DNA from: Bacteroidales bacterium
Lineage (GTDB): Bacteria > Bacteroidota > Bacteroidia > Bacteroidales > UBA4417
Assembly: GCA_030654075.1 (NCBI GenBank)
Contig: JAURYB010000078.1
Span: forward strand, 62,001-126,000
DNA length: 64,000 bases
Direction of reading: 5' to 3'
Part shown: piece by piece, positions 45,952 to 54,707 of the stretch
How the letters are laid out: the number at the start of each line of letters is the position of its first letter
How positions within the stretch are numbered: position 1 is the stretch's first letter
The notes under the pieces: model-generated
What the model was told of the DNA's origin: nothing
What the model saw: the letters and a program-made list of their open reading frames with translations, nothing else
The model's database searches: none
Program-made: the position numbers and the translations under genes

Positions 45952-47928
45952 CTATTCAACATCCAAAAACATTACTTCTGCGGGTTTTAGTTTTACGCTA
46001 AATTCCATTCCCTTGCCCATATCTACTTTATTCTTTATGTTTTTCAACCGAATAACATTTTTGGATATAATGTTGGTTTCCTGAATCTTATCTGTGTGGT
46101 TGAGTAGAATGATCATTTCTGATTTGTCGTTCTTCTTATGATATAACTCTACATACTTTGAATCAATATCAATATTCTGTTCCGGTTTTAGATAAGAATA
46201 GATTTTATAGGATTCATCATTTTCCCATGGATTATAGGTATCACAAAGTGACTCTTCGAGGTTTAAACGGGTATAGTAAAAGTTGCCTTTCTCGACTTTG
46301 GTTTTGAAAAAAACGCCTTCCCCCTTTTCATTCAGACTGTGATTGGCGCAATCGGGACAATTTTTAAGAAGGGTTTCAAATCTTTGTGAATAATACAACT
46401 GGGTCATGTTTAAATGACCAGCCACGGGAAACTTTTCGAGCAAATTTAGATTCTCTGTATGCTTGTTCACTAATAATTCAGTGGGTTCATCCAATCTAAA
46501 GTTTAATTCAGGATTTACGCTAATGTTTGGGGCAAAATCATTGTAGAATGACTGATAAACGGTTCCTCCAGTATCAAGATATTTTTTGATTTTCTGTTTT
46601 GCTTCATTTTTGAGCGCAAAACCTGGTACAATAACAAAGGAGGCATCGGTAGGAACATCTGAATTTTCACGCAAAAACCGTACATCCACATGGTTTTGTT
46701 TAGCAAGCACATAAGCGTTGATTGCTTTGCGAATGTAATCGTTCAACGAAACAGTTTCGGGAGCTACAATGTAACATACAGGCAATTGGTCGGTCCAGTC
46801 CAATCCCAAGGTTTTTGAAATATCGATACATTCTTTGAATCGTTCTGCTACCGGATGCTTTTTATTATTCACATCAAATAATCCCATTTGATATTCAAGC
46901 GCATCAAATGTTCCGCCACCTTTCATCTGCCGTCCTTTTACATCAGGTTTTACATGAAAGGCCGTGTCAATATCGTGAGAACACCACCACACAAACCCGG
47001 CTGCGCCATCGGCCCAGCAACTGAAATAAGAGAGTTCCAGATAGTTGGCACGTTTCTGCTGACTCATCCAGTCGCCCGAAACGCCTGTTTCCTGCATCAA
47101 TACTGGTTTACCTGCCATCTTTGCCCAGGCAATCATTAGGTTAGCACTGTAGGTAGTTCGCAAGCCAAACCACGGGTCATCTGCAATTGTTGCATGAAAA
47201 TAGGAGTAAGAATGTGCCGACATGTAATCGGAGGCCAGCGAAATATTTTCAATTGGAAAATCATTATCAAACCCGGTTCCTATTCCGTTGGTTACCAAAC
47301 GTTCCGGATCGCCTTTTTTGAACGCTTTGTAAATCTCGGCCATCCACGTTTTTGTCTGAGCAGGATTTCCCGTAAAACCACCCACTGCTTTAAGCGCGTT
47401 TATTTCATTTCCGAAGTCGTAACTGTGTATGTATGGATTGTTTTTCAGGCTTTTGGCAACATTTTCGATGTACCAAGTTTCTGCTTTTATTTGTTCCGGA
47501 TCGGTAAACATTTCTTTTGTTACCCAGTACGGATTGAAAATTCCTCCGCAAAGCCAGCCGGTAATCAAAGTCGGCTGTACCTGAATATTCCGTTTCCCGG
47601 CAATGGTAATCAGTTCGTTTAACCGATCAACTTTCTGTTGGTCAATTTTGTTCTTCTCCGGTTGCATTAAATACCATAATGGCATAAAACGGATAAAATC
47701 AACTCCAATGCTGCTCAACGAATCCATGTCCTGCTCAATAGCTTTTGCATTCCAGTTATCCAGTATCTGAAACCAACCGGTTGAGGGCGAATAATTAGCA
47801 CCGTTTATAAAGGTGGGTTTGCCGTTCACGGTAATGTATTTCTTGTCAATGGCTTGTGTTGTCTGCGCCTTTAGAGCGGTATTTAAACCGACTAGAACCA
47901 GAAGTAAGATTATAAATTTGTTTCTCAT
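45952..47928 (-). CDS. Clan GH-A glycosidase (GH5/GH164-like)
   Basis: 658 residues with signal peptide MRNKFIILLLVLVGLNTALKAQ. A TIM barrel begins KKYITVNGKPTFINGANYSP and carries the two clan GH-A carboxylates: Glu175 in YDFGNEINAL (acid/base, NE motif after strand 4) and Glu280 in VLMQETGVSG (nucleophile after strand 7), 105 residues apart as usual. A second alpha/beta domain (about 385-560, CYIVAPETVSLNDYI, ASFVIVPGFALK) resembles the glutamine-amidotransferase-like domain of GH42/GH164 trimers, and a small beta domain ends the protein. Endo- or exo-acting beta-mannosidase or beta-galactosidase activity would fit the locus. The exact family needs a profile search. Confidence 0.78.
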   Translation of the reverse strand: MRNKFIILLLVLVGLNTALKAQTTQAIDKKYITVNGKPTFINGANYSPSTGWFQILDNWNAKAIEQDMDSLSSIGVDFIRFMPLWYLMQPEKNKIDQQKVDRLNELITIAGKRNIQVQPTLITGWLCGGIFNPYWVTKEMFTDPEQIKAETWYIENVAKSLKNNPYIHSYDFGNEINALKAVGGFTGNPAQTKTWMAEIYKAFKKGDPERLVTNGIGTGFDNDFPIENISLASDYMSAHSYSYFHATIADDPWFGLRTTYSANLMIAWAKMAGKPVLMQETGVSGDWMSQQKRANYLELSYFSCWADGAAGFVWWCSHDIDTAFHVKPDVKGRQMKGGGTFDALEYQMGLFDVNNKKHPVAERFKECIDISKTLGLDWTDQLPVCYIVAPETVSLNDYIRKAINAYVLAKQNHVDVRFLRENSDVPTDASFVIVPGFALKNEAKQKIKKYLDTGGTVYQSFYNDFAPNISVNPELNFRLDEPTELLVNKHTENLNLLEKFPVAGHLNMTQLYYSQRFETLLKNCPDCANHSLNEKGEGVFFKTKVEKGNFYYTRLNLEESLCDTYNPWENDESYKIYSYLKPEQNIDIDSKYVELYHKKNDKSEMIILLNHTDKIQETNIISKNVIRLKNIKNKVDMGKGMEFSVKLKPAEVMFLDVE

Positions 47929-47949
47929 TTCTCAACTTAATTAGGATTA

Positions 47950-48030
47950 ACCCGGCCACACAAACACTTTGTATGATTTTGAATTCTATTTCAGCCAGGT
48001 GGAAAGGTGGTTTTTCAATATCCTGCATTT
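47950..48030 (-). pseudogene. Relic of a GH31 gene 5' region
   Basis: On the minus strand this segment encodes QDIEKPPFHLAEIEFKIIQ, 15 of 19 residues identical to QDNEKPPFDLAEIKFKTIQ (residues 61-79) of the GH31 protein at 39481-41628, whose DNA lies at about 41394-41452. The frame then runs into unrelated sequence and stops. It is a short leftover of a duplicated GH31 gene between the clan GH-A gene and the propeller gene, not a functional gene. Confidence 0.8.
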
Positions 48031-48098
48031 ACTTTATTACCTCTAAGGAGTGATCTTCCTTCAATTTGCTTACTCGCGAATCGTTTACACCAATATTC

Positions 48099-51000
48099 TT
48101 ATCGGATGATCAGTTTTTTGTTGATGCTTCTTTTTCCGATTTGAATTTTGATTACATAGACGCCTTTTACAAAGGCCTCGGTATTGATTGGCATGGTTGA
48201 AAGATTTGAAACGGTCTCCGATTTATAAACCTTTTTCCCCATTAAGTCGATGATATCAACATTAGCCTGCTCATGATCCAGCAAATCCTTAAAATCAATG
48301 ATAACCTTGTTAGTTGCAGGATTGGGATAAACCTGGATGTAAGAATCGTCTGTTATTTGTTCGGAAAGTCCTGTATTTATAGTAATCACCTTGACTACAC
48401 AGGTATCCTTGTGGATTCCATCCGCTGATTTAGCGTAAACATAAGTTAATCCCAGTACGTTTTTAGCGGTCACCTTTCCAAGTGCATCTACTGTTGCCAG
48501 AGATGTATTCGCAGATGTCCAGGTTACACCGGGACGGGTAGTGTTGGCAGGAAGAAGTTCAAGGCTTAAGTTTGCCGTTCCGTTTTTTAACAATACCAGG
48601 GTATCCTGAGTTATATGGAAAGTTTCCACAGGTATAGCTTTTTGGAAATTGATATAATTAACGTTAAATCCGTCTTTACTTATAAGCAATTGAAGCGTTT
48701 TGTTGTTTCCCGCTTTTATGCTCACATCCAGTTTATTTACATCAGCCCATATATCCCAATCACCGGATTTGGGAATTGTAAATAATGCTATAAGGGTGTC
48801 GTTGAGTAATAGTTTGCATTCTGATCCCCCGTTCGGACATGCTATGCGGGCAGTAAGGTCGTAAAGCCCTGCCTCAGCATTAATATAGTATTTCATCCAT
48901 TCACCATTAGCGGTCCAACCCACGTAAAAACCGCCTCCAACGTCAGTACAGGAGTCAATATCTACTTCACTTAAGGGTCTGTAAAATTCTCCGTTGTTTG
49001 TAATGTCGGTATCCTGATAAGCCAGGCCTGCCGGACCTTCATCAAAATTTTCAGCTTCAATTATTCCCGGAATAATGCCTGGCATACCTCCAAACGGTTC
49101 GCGCATCTCAACAGGAACAGTTACCCGGCAAGTATCGCTGTAATTACCATCTTTTGTAGTAGCTATTATAAATGATATGCCCGGTGTAAGAGCTTCGATT
49201 ACTCCCGCTGAATCAACAGAAACAATAGAAGACGCAGTTGAAACCCATGTAACTTTTTTATTCAGCGCATTTACCGGCGAGATGCTTGCTGTAAGGATAT
49301 CAGATTTTAAGATATTCAGGGTGATCGAGTCATGGTCGAGTTTAACCCCGGTAACAGGTATATTCTCAACAGTTACTATGCAAGTGTCGCTTAAAGTTTC
49401 TTTATCGTCAGTAACTACTATTTTCGTTGTTCCTGGTGTAAGGCCGCTAATTTTGCCTCTTGTATCAACCGAAACAATGGTTGGATCCAATGATTTCCAT
49501 ACTAATAAACGGCAGGCAGTTTCAGGAAGAATCTGAAGCTGCAGATCTTTTGATTCTGAGCCGATCAAAGTCTGGGTTTTTACATTAAGATTAAACCCGG
49601 TAACAGGAACTACAGAGCAATTGGCACATTCGCCTGTTGGACACCATGGATAGATTAATACTTTTCCATAAAAATCATCTTCTACCGTAACTAAATATTG
49701 ACCTGAACTTGTTTTAAAAGCAGCAATAGAGTTCACTAAATCGCACCATCCCGTTTTTTCAATACCGCCAATATTTGCTCCCGGAACCATTGTACCTGCT
49801 AAAGCACCGGTTAATGAATTATAAACCCATACCTTAGCCCTGGTTTGAACACCAACAACAAAAATGTAATCTTTCTCTATGGCCAGGGAAACCATATTTG
49901 ATCCATCACCAGCAGCGGTAGATGGTAAATTAATTGTATAGGCGGCAGTTCTGTTTCCGGTGCTCCAGTTATTATACCTGGCCATTACTAATCCGCACGA
50001 TTTCCAATCGTTTGTGTAAGGTTTTGCAGCCGTATAACCACTCAGATACATTATATCGTTATCCGAATCATATTGAATCCGTCTTAATGAATTGAAAGGA
50101 GCAGGTGTGGTGGTAATGGCGGGTTTTAAATTGTAAACTGGTACTCCGTTTGTAATACTTTGTAGCGTATGCCTTCTGATATCATCGTATACAAACCATA
50201 TATCGCCTTTATTATCAACATAGTTCCCAAACATATCATATTGCCAAAGTACATTTGAAGTGGTTTCTCCGGTATCTTTCTGACCGTTGCCATTCGTGTC
50301 ATTCCATTGGCTTTTCCCAAATATTTCACCGCAGGGTATAGTAATTTCATTTTCGGGAGTAAACCTGAAAAAAGAGAAACCTGCGCCGCTCATACTATTC
50401 AGGTACATTAACAAATTTCCATTTATCCTGCGCATAAATGGTGTGGCAAGATGACCACCACCATTTTTGGTACGAATGTCGCTGTTCGCATAAGTAGTCC
50501 TGTCAAGAGTCCAACCTTTCCAGGTCCATTGCTGGCCATCGGGTTTGGAATAATCCATGGTAAAATGTTCATGTTTTGTATATAAGTCGGCTCCATCTGT
50601 CGAAGGGTCGAATGAACCCATATCAACAAATTCTAAACCAAGCATTTGCCAATTGCGACTACCTTCACGTGTATAGCTTTCAACACAACTTCCCATCCCA
50701 TCCGCATCTATTGTTTTATCAATATCGGTATTATTACCATTGCTCCATACAATGATATTATGACTTGAATCTACTCCAACCAGATTTGGCACATTAAATT
50801 TCAACGGTTCAACCAATCCTTTGGTGCCTGATAAAATACCCCCCTTTGTGCCAAAACTTTGAACCAAAGCAGGTGTGGCATCAATGTTATTGTAAATATG
50901 AATTTGCATGTTGTTGCCAATATCGGTGACCAGCAATTCGTTGTTGGTCTTATCTATTGCAATAGATTTAGCTTGTACCCCGGTAGCTAATCTAACGTTT

Positions 51001-51662
51001 TTAAGTAATGATCCGGTCGGCGAATAAGCTTTTATGCAAGCGCCTGTGCCTGGGCCCCAGGCATTGGCATCGTAGGTAAGCACCCAAATGTTGCCCGATG
51101 CATCCATGGCAAGTGGACCGGGACGGGTTACTGACCAACTACGCAGTAAAGAACCATGCGTTGCTGCACTGTAAACTTTAATTTTACCACCAACATAGTC
51201 GCTTACAAACAACTCGGTTGCATTGGCAACCAAACCCTTCACAGTTGCCGTACTTGCGGTAAATTCATTACCGTTTTCAGTATAACCGGGTCTGTTAAAA
51301 CGCGAAATTTTACCCTCATGTACCGATGCCCAAACGAAGGTAGCATTCGCTGTGATTCCACCTCCATCTGCCTGTCCGTGTTGATTAGGAATTGCTCCTA
51401 TACACTGTCCGTTTTTATAAATACCAAGTTCTTTGCCAGCTTCCTCCCAAAATGAATTGGTGAAAATTGTACCGTCGGCTTCAACAAACATGCTGTTTGC
51501 CCAATTTTGAACAAAGTTATAACTGGTTGTTGAAGGCGCATAAGTATTGCCAATCCAGGAGGTAGTGTACGAGCCGGGTAATACCTGAGCATTTACCTGA
51601 GCAAAACTTATTGCCATAAAAGCAATAAAAAATAATACTTGATTTTTATTCATAACATTCAT
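48099..51662 (-). CDS. Large T9SS-secreted propeller protein with Ig-like and CBM6-like domains (paralogue 1)
   Basis: 1187 residues with signal peptide ending MAISFAQVNAQ. The N-terminal ~680 residues begin LPGSYTTSWIGNTY and contain repeated strands like those of NHL/SMP-type beta-propellers (FVSDYVGGKIKVY, ELLVTDIGNNMQIHIY), ending in the motif VLIYPWCPTGEC. Then come two bacterial Ig-like (BIG2) domains (VPVTGFNLNVKTQTL, IPVTGVKLDHDSITL), a CBM6-like module (about 870-1000, GGGFYVGWTANGEWMKYYI), a third BIG2 domain and a type-A T9SS domain (VYPNPATNKVIIDF ... RSINKKLIIR). No catalytic family was recognised. It is probably a surface glycan-binding protein or a novel enzyme. Paralogue of 54708-58250. 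Confidence 0.82.
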   Translation of the reverse strand: MNVMNKNQVLFFIAFMAISFAQVNAQVLPGSYTTSWIGNTYAPSTTSYNFVQNWANSMFVEADGTIFTNSFWEEAGKELGIYKNGQCIGAIPNQHGQADGGGITANATFVWASVHEGKISRFNRPGYTENGNEFTASTATVKGLVANATELFVSDYVGGKIKVYSAATHGSLLRSWSVTRPGPLAMDASGNIWVLTYDANAWGPGTGACIKAYSPTGSLLKNVRLATGVQAKSIAIDKTNNELLVTDIGNNMQIHIYNNIDATPALVQSFGTKGGILSGTKGLVEPLKFNVPNLVGVDSSHNIIVWSNGNNTDIDKTIDADGMGSCVESYTREGSRNWQMLGLEFVDMGSFDPSTDGADLYTKHEHFTMDYSKPDGQQWTWKGWTLDRTTYANSDIRTKNGGGHLATPFMRRINGNLLMYLNSMSGAGFSFFRFTPENEITIPCGEIFGKSQWNDTNGNGQKDTGETTSNVLWQYDMFGNYVDNKGDIWFVYDDIRRHTLQSITNGVPVYNLKPAITTTPAPFNSLRRIQYDSDNDIMYLSGYTAAKPYTNDWKSCGLVMARYNNWSTGNRTAAYTINLPSTAAGDGSNMVSLAIEKDYIFVVGVQTRAKVWVYNSLTGALAGTMVPGANIGGIEKTGWCDLVNSIAAFKTSSGQYLVTVEDDFYGKVLIYPWCPTGECANCSVVPVTGFNLNVKTQTLIGSESKDLQLQILPETACRLLVWKSLDPTIVSVDTRGKISGLTPGTTKIVVTDDKETLSDTCIVTVENIPVTGVKLDHDSITLNILKSDILTASISPVNALNKKVTWVSTASSIVSVDSAGVIEALTPGISFIIATTKDGNYSDTCRVTVPVEMREPFGGMPGIIPGIIEAENFDEGPAGLAYQDTDITNNGEFYRPLSEVDIDSCTDVGGGFYVGWTANGEWMKYYINAEAGLYDLTARIACPNGGSECKLLLNDTLIALFTIPKSGDWDIWADVNKLDVSIKAGNNKTLQLLISKDGFNVNYINFQKAIPVETFHITQDTLVLLKNGTANLSLELLPANTTRPGVTWTSANTSLATVDALGKVTAKNVLGLTYVYAKSADGIHKDTCVVKVITINTGLSEQITDDSYIQVYPNPATNKVIIDFKDLLDHEQANVDIIDLMGKKVYKSETVSNLSTMPINTEAFVKGVYVIKIQIGKRSINKKLIIR

Positions 51663-52414
51663 ATTCTATAAAATTTTTAAAACTTACATTAGATCGTTTT
51701 TCTTAAATTTCTATGACCCAACATTTATTTATGCTTATCTATACTTAACAGTTGCGTTCCATACAGCGGATGTCTGAAAAACCAGAAAGAAGTGCTTAGT
51801 TTTGCATTTTCGTAAATAAATTAAGTCTTATTATTTTTCAAATCGTCCAGCCCTTTTCAACCAGGATAGTTAACCGACTAAACGAATAAGCCAAATTACA
51901 ATAGTTATTTATGGATACTTGTGCGCGAGGCTAGTTTGTATCAATCGAACCTTAAAACTGAAACATAAGCTCTGCTGTAGAAGATTTAAAAATTGGAATA
52001 TTGGGGTTGTTTGAGTCATGTACGTAGGGCTTGCTGAAAAACAAAAATTGAATACCCCCTTTGTTTTCCCATAGGGAATCAATACCAATAGTCAAATGAT
52101 ATTTCAAGGCAGCATTGTCCGTAGGACATTAACATTCATCGTATTAGGTTAATCCCCTGACGGGGAATCAAGTTGCTGATTGTAATTTTTTATTGGTATT
52201 TATCTCCTGACGGGGAAACTCAATTCGTTAATGTATACGGATTACGAAAAGAATAGTGAGTTATCCCTGCATTGGTTATTGTGTAAGCTATAGGCTATTA
52301 ATATACAAACAGATACTTAGCTAATTAACAGCAGGTTCTAAGTAAACCTTCGTTAGTACCCTGTAATCAAGCATTTGCTCCAATAATGATCAAGATGAGT
52401 AATCAGGTTAAATT
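51663..52414. other. 752-bp intergenic region between GH36 and propeller paralogue 1
   Basis: The largest gap in locus 2. It contains a small inverted-repeat element at 52081-52200 and, just beyond it, CTCCTGACGGGGAAACTCAA (about 52204-52223), a partner of CCCTGACGGGGAATCAAG at 52154-52171. The rest is AT-rich and without coding character. It may hold the promoter for 51662-downstream genes, but no clean TAnnTTTG was found. Confidence 0.5.
52081..52200. repeat. 120-bp inverted-repeat element
   Basis: AATACCAATA (52081-52090) and TATTGGTATT (52191-52200) are perfect inverted repeats. Inside are the hairpins TGTCC-GTA-GGACA (about 52117-52129) and CCCCTGACGGGG (about 52153-52164). Non-coding, probably another dispersed intergenic repeat. 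Confidence 0.6.
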
Positions 52415-54649
52415 TTATTTTACCTCTTCCAATAAAAATACTGCACTGGCAAATTCGCTCATAAGGTTCACCGAAAGTACTCCCTGTTTTCCCCAGTATC
52501 CTGCATTTAAGCCTTGGCTCATTAAGAATTCTCCTGAGTAAACAGACTCTATATCATTAAATGATTTTTTACTGCTGGAGTCAACATTTATTTCGTTAAC
52601 CTTGTATTGTTTGTCAGGATGAAGTCCTTGCAATTTAATATTGGGATAAAAATCGCCAAACATGCGTTGGGTTTGATACACAAAAACAACCGATTTGTCT
52701 TTGTTGTCGGTTACATACATTAACGAAGCCAATGAACTTTGGTAGGGCGATACCAAACGGTACAAATTACCGAATTGAACTATAGGACGTATATTTTTAT
52801 AGGTTCTAACAGCTTCTTTGGCAAAAATTAATTCTTCGGGTTTAAGTGTAGAAGGAAGTAATTCAATACCCAAACGTCCACTCATGGAAACATCAAACCT
52901 GTATTTAAGTGGAGTAATACGTTGGGTGATGCCGTTAGGTACAGGCGCAACATGAGCTGCCATGGATATTGCCGGGAAAAAGTGCGAGGTTCCGTTTTGA
53001 ATATATATCCGTTGCAGAGCATCTGTATTATCACTCGCCCAAAACTCATGAAAGTACTGAAGTGACCCATAGTCAACCCTGCCGCCACCACTGGCACATA
53101 CCTGAAATGTAATGTTTGGATGTGTTTTAATTAAACTGTCGCAAATTTTATAAAAGCTTTGTATGTATTTAACCCAAAACTGTTGTTGTTCATTGGCTTG
53201 CAAATAGGGCGCATATGGATTAGTTACCGGGCTGTTACAGTCCCACTTTACATACGAAATATAGTTATTCTGAACAATTACTTTGCTCACCGATTCGAAC
53301 ACATATTTTTGAACCTGTGGATTGGTTAAATCCAAAACGTAATTATTACGCTCTGCATATTGAGGTCGCCCATTTTCTTTAAGAACCCAATCGGGGTGCT
53401 TTTCGTACACCTCGCTTTTCTCATTAACCATTTCTGCTTCAACCCATATACCAAATTTTATATTTTGTTTTTTAGCCTCTTCAATAGTTTTATCTAAACC
53501 TTTGGGGAAGCGTTTTTTGTTTACATCCCAATCGCCTAAGCCCATTGCATCATTGTCACGTTGGTATTTGTTGCTCCCAAACCAGCCATCATCGAGCACA
53601 AACATTTCAACGCCCATTGTAGCTGCATCCTGGATCATGGCAATTACTTTTTTTTCATCAAATTCGAAGAAATTTCCTTCCCAACTGTTTAGCACAACGG
53701 GACGCAATTGGTTACCATCCTGTATGCCGTATTTACGAGCCCATGAATGAAAATTCCGGCTCATTAAACCTTTGCCTTCACTGCTATAAGTAAACAGGAG
53801 CGGAGCGGTCGAAAACTCATCGCCTGGTTTAAGTGGGTATTCCGAAGCAAATTCATTTATTCCGCATATAATATTGAGCTTTCCCTCTGCGTCTTTTTCA
53901 AATGATAATTTCCACGAACCTGACCAAGCCAAAGTACCACCAATTAATTCGCCGGTTGTTTCAGTTGCGGGTTGGTTGAGCGACACAATAAATGATGGGT
54001 TGAAAGTATGTGAAGTGCGCACTCCTTGTTTCGATTCAATTGAGGTTATGCCTTGTTTAAGTTCAACATCCTCCATTTTCATTTCGCCAAACCACGAACC
54101 ATAAAATTTAGTCAGGAAATACTTTTCGGATAAAACGGGAATACTTGCAGATGCAAATTTCTTTAAAGTCACCGTGCCGGGTTCGTTATTTGAATACGTA
54201 CACCAGGTTTGTATAATGTCCTCATTGTAAAACACTTTGAAATAGACTGTAATATAAAAAGGCAGCAATTTATCCTTTAATAATACATTTACTGTTTCAA
54301 TAGTATCGCCCGATGCTTTAATATTGTGGCTTAGATATTTTAATTCGGTAGAAAGCAGCCCGTTGGAGTGAACCGCAAATAAAGCAGGTTCGGTAAACTT
54401 TTTGCCTGAATAAGCGCTAATAATCGGCCCTACCGGAGGTCCGTCATACCTGACAAAATCGGCTGTATTACTTAGCCTTTTTCCATAATAATATAAATAC
54501 ACCATCGAATCGCTGTTAATGGCATAAACTGCTGACGTGTTTTTTGTTTTTAGCACAATAAGCTCCTTATTTGGATTGACTTTTTGAGCGTACATTCCTG
54601 TTGAAATGGCAAATACAAAGGTTAGAGCCAGAAATTTGTTACTATTCAT
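52415..54649 (-). CDS. GH36 alpha-galactosidase
   Basis: 744 residues from the ATG at 54649, which begins the signal peptide MNSNKFLALTFVFAISTGMYAQ; an upstream in-frame start at 54697 would be an implausible extension. An N-terminal beta-supersandwich (about 25-300) precedes the TIM barrel with MFVLDDGWFGSNKYQRDNDA, FGIWVEAEMVNEKSEVYEKH, YVKWDCNSPVTNPYAPYL (nucleophile Asp470 in KWD) and CASGGGRVDYGSLQYFHEFWASDNTDA-type acid/base region. It hydrolyses terminal alpha-galactose, or alpha-GalNAc in some members. With the GH2 beta-mannosidase nearby, removal of galactose side chains from galactomannan is a good guess. Confidence 0.94.
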   Translation of the reverse strand: MNSNKFLALTFVFAISTGMYAQKVNPNKELIVLKTKNTSAVYAINSDSMVYLYYYGKRLSNTADFVRYDGPPVGPIISAYSGKKFTEPALFAVHSNGLLSTELKYLSHNIKASGDTIETVNVLLKDKLLPFYITVYFKVFYNEDIIQTWCTYSNNEPGTVTLKKFASASIPVLSEKYFLTKFYGSWFGEMKMEDVELKQGITSIESKQGVRTSHTFNPSFIVSLNQPATETTGELIGGTLAWSGSWKLSFEKDAEGKLNIICGINEFASEYPLKPGDEFSTAPLLFTYSSEGKGLMSRNFHSWARKYGIQDGNQLRPVVLNSWEGNFFEFDEKKVIAMIQDAATMGVEMFVLDDGWFGSNKYQRDNDAMGLGDWDVNKKRFPKGLDKTIEEAKKQNIKFGIWVEAEMVNEKSEVYEKHPDWVLKENGRPQYAERNNYVLDLTNPQVQKYVFESVSKVIVQNNYISYVKWDCNSPVTNPYAPYLQANEQQQFWVKYIQSFYKICDSLIKTHPNITFQVCASGGGRVDYGSLQYFHEFWASDNTDALQRIYIQNGTSHFFPAISMAAHVAPVPNGITQRITPLKYRFDVSMSGRLGIELLPSTLKPEELIFAKEAVRTYKNIRPIVQFGNLYRLVSPYQSSLASLMYVTDNKDKSVVFVYQTQRMFGDFYPNIKLQGLHPDKQYKVNEINVDSSSKKSFNDIESVYSGEFLMSQGLNAGYWGKQGVLSVNLMSEFASAVFLLEEVK

Positions 54650-54707
54650 TTTATTAATTTTAGCATAAAACATCAAATCGGAATTTATTTCTCCCAATTG
54701 AAGTAAG

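Noticed and set aside
54650-54697. Upstream in-frame start for the GH36 gene
   Set aside because: It would add 16 residues ahead of a perfect signal peptide; ATG 54649 is preferred.
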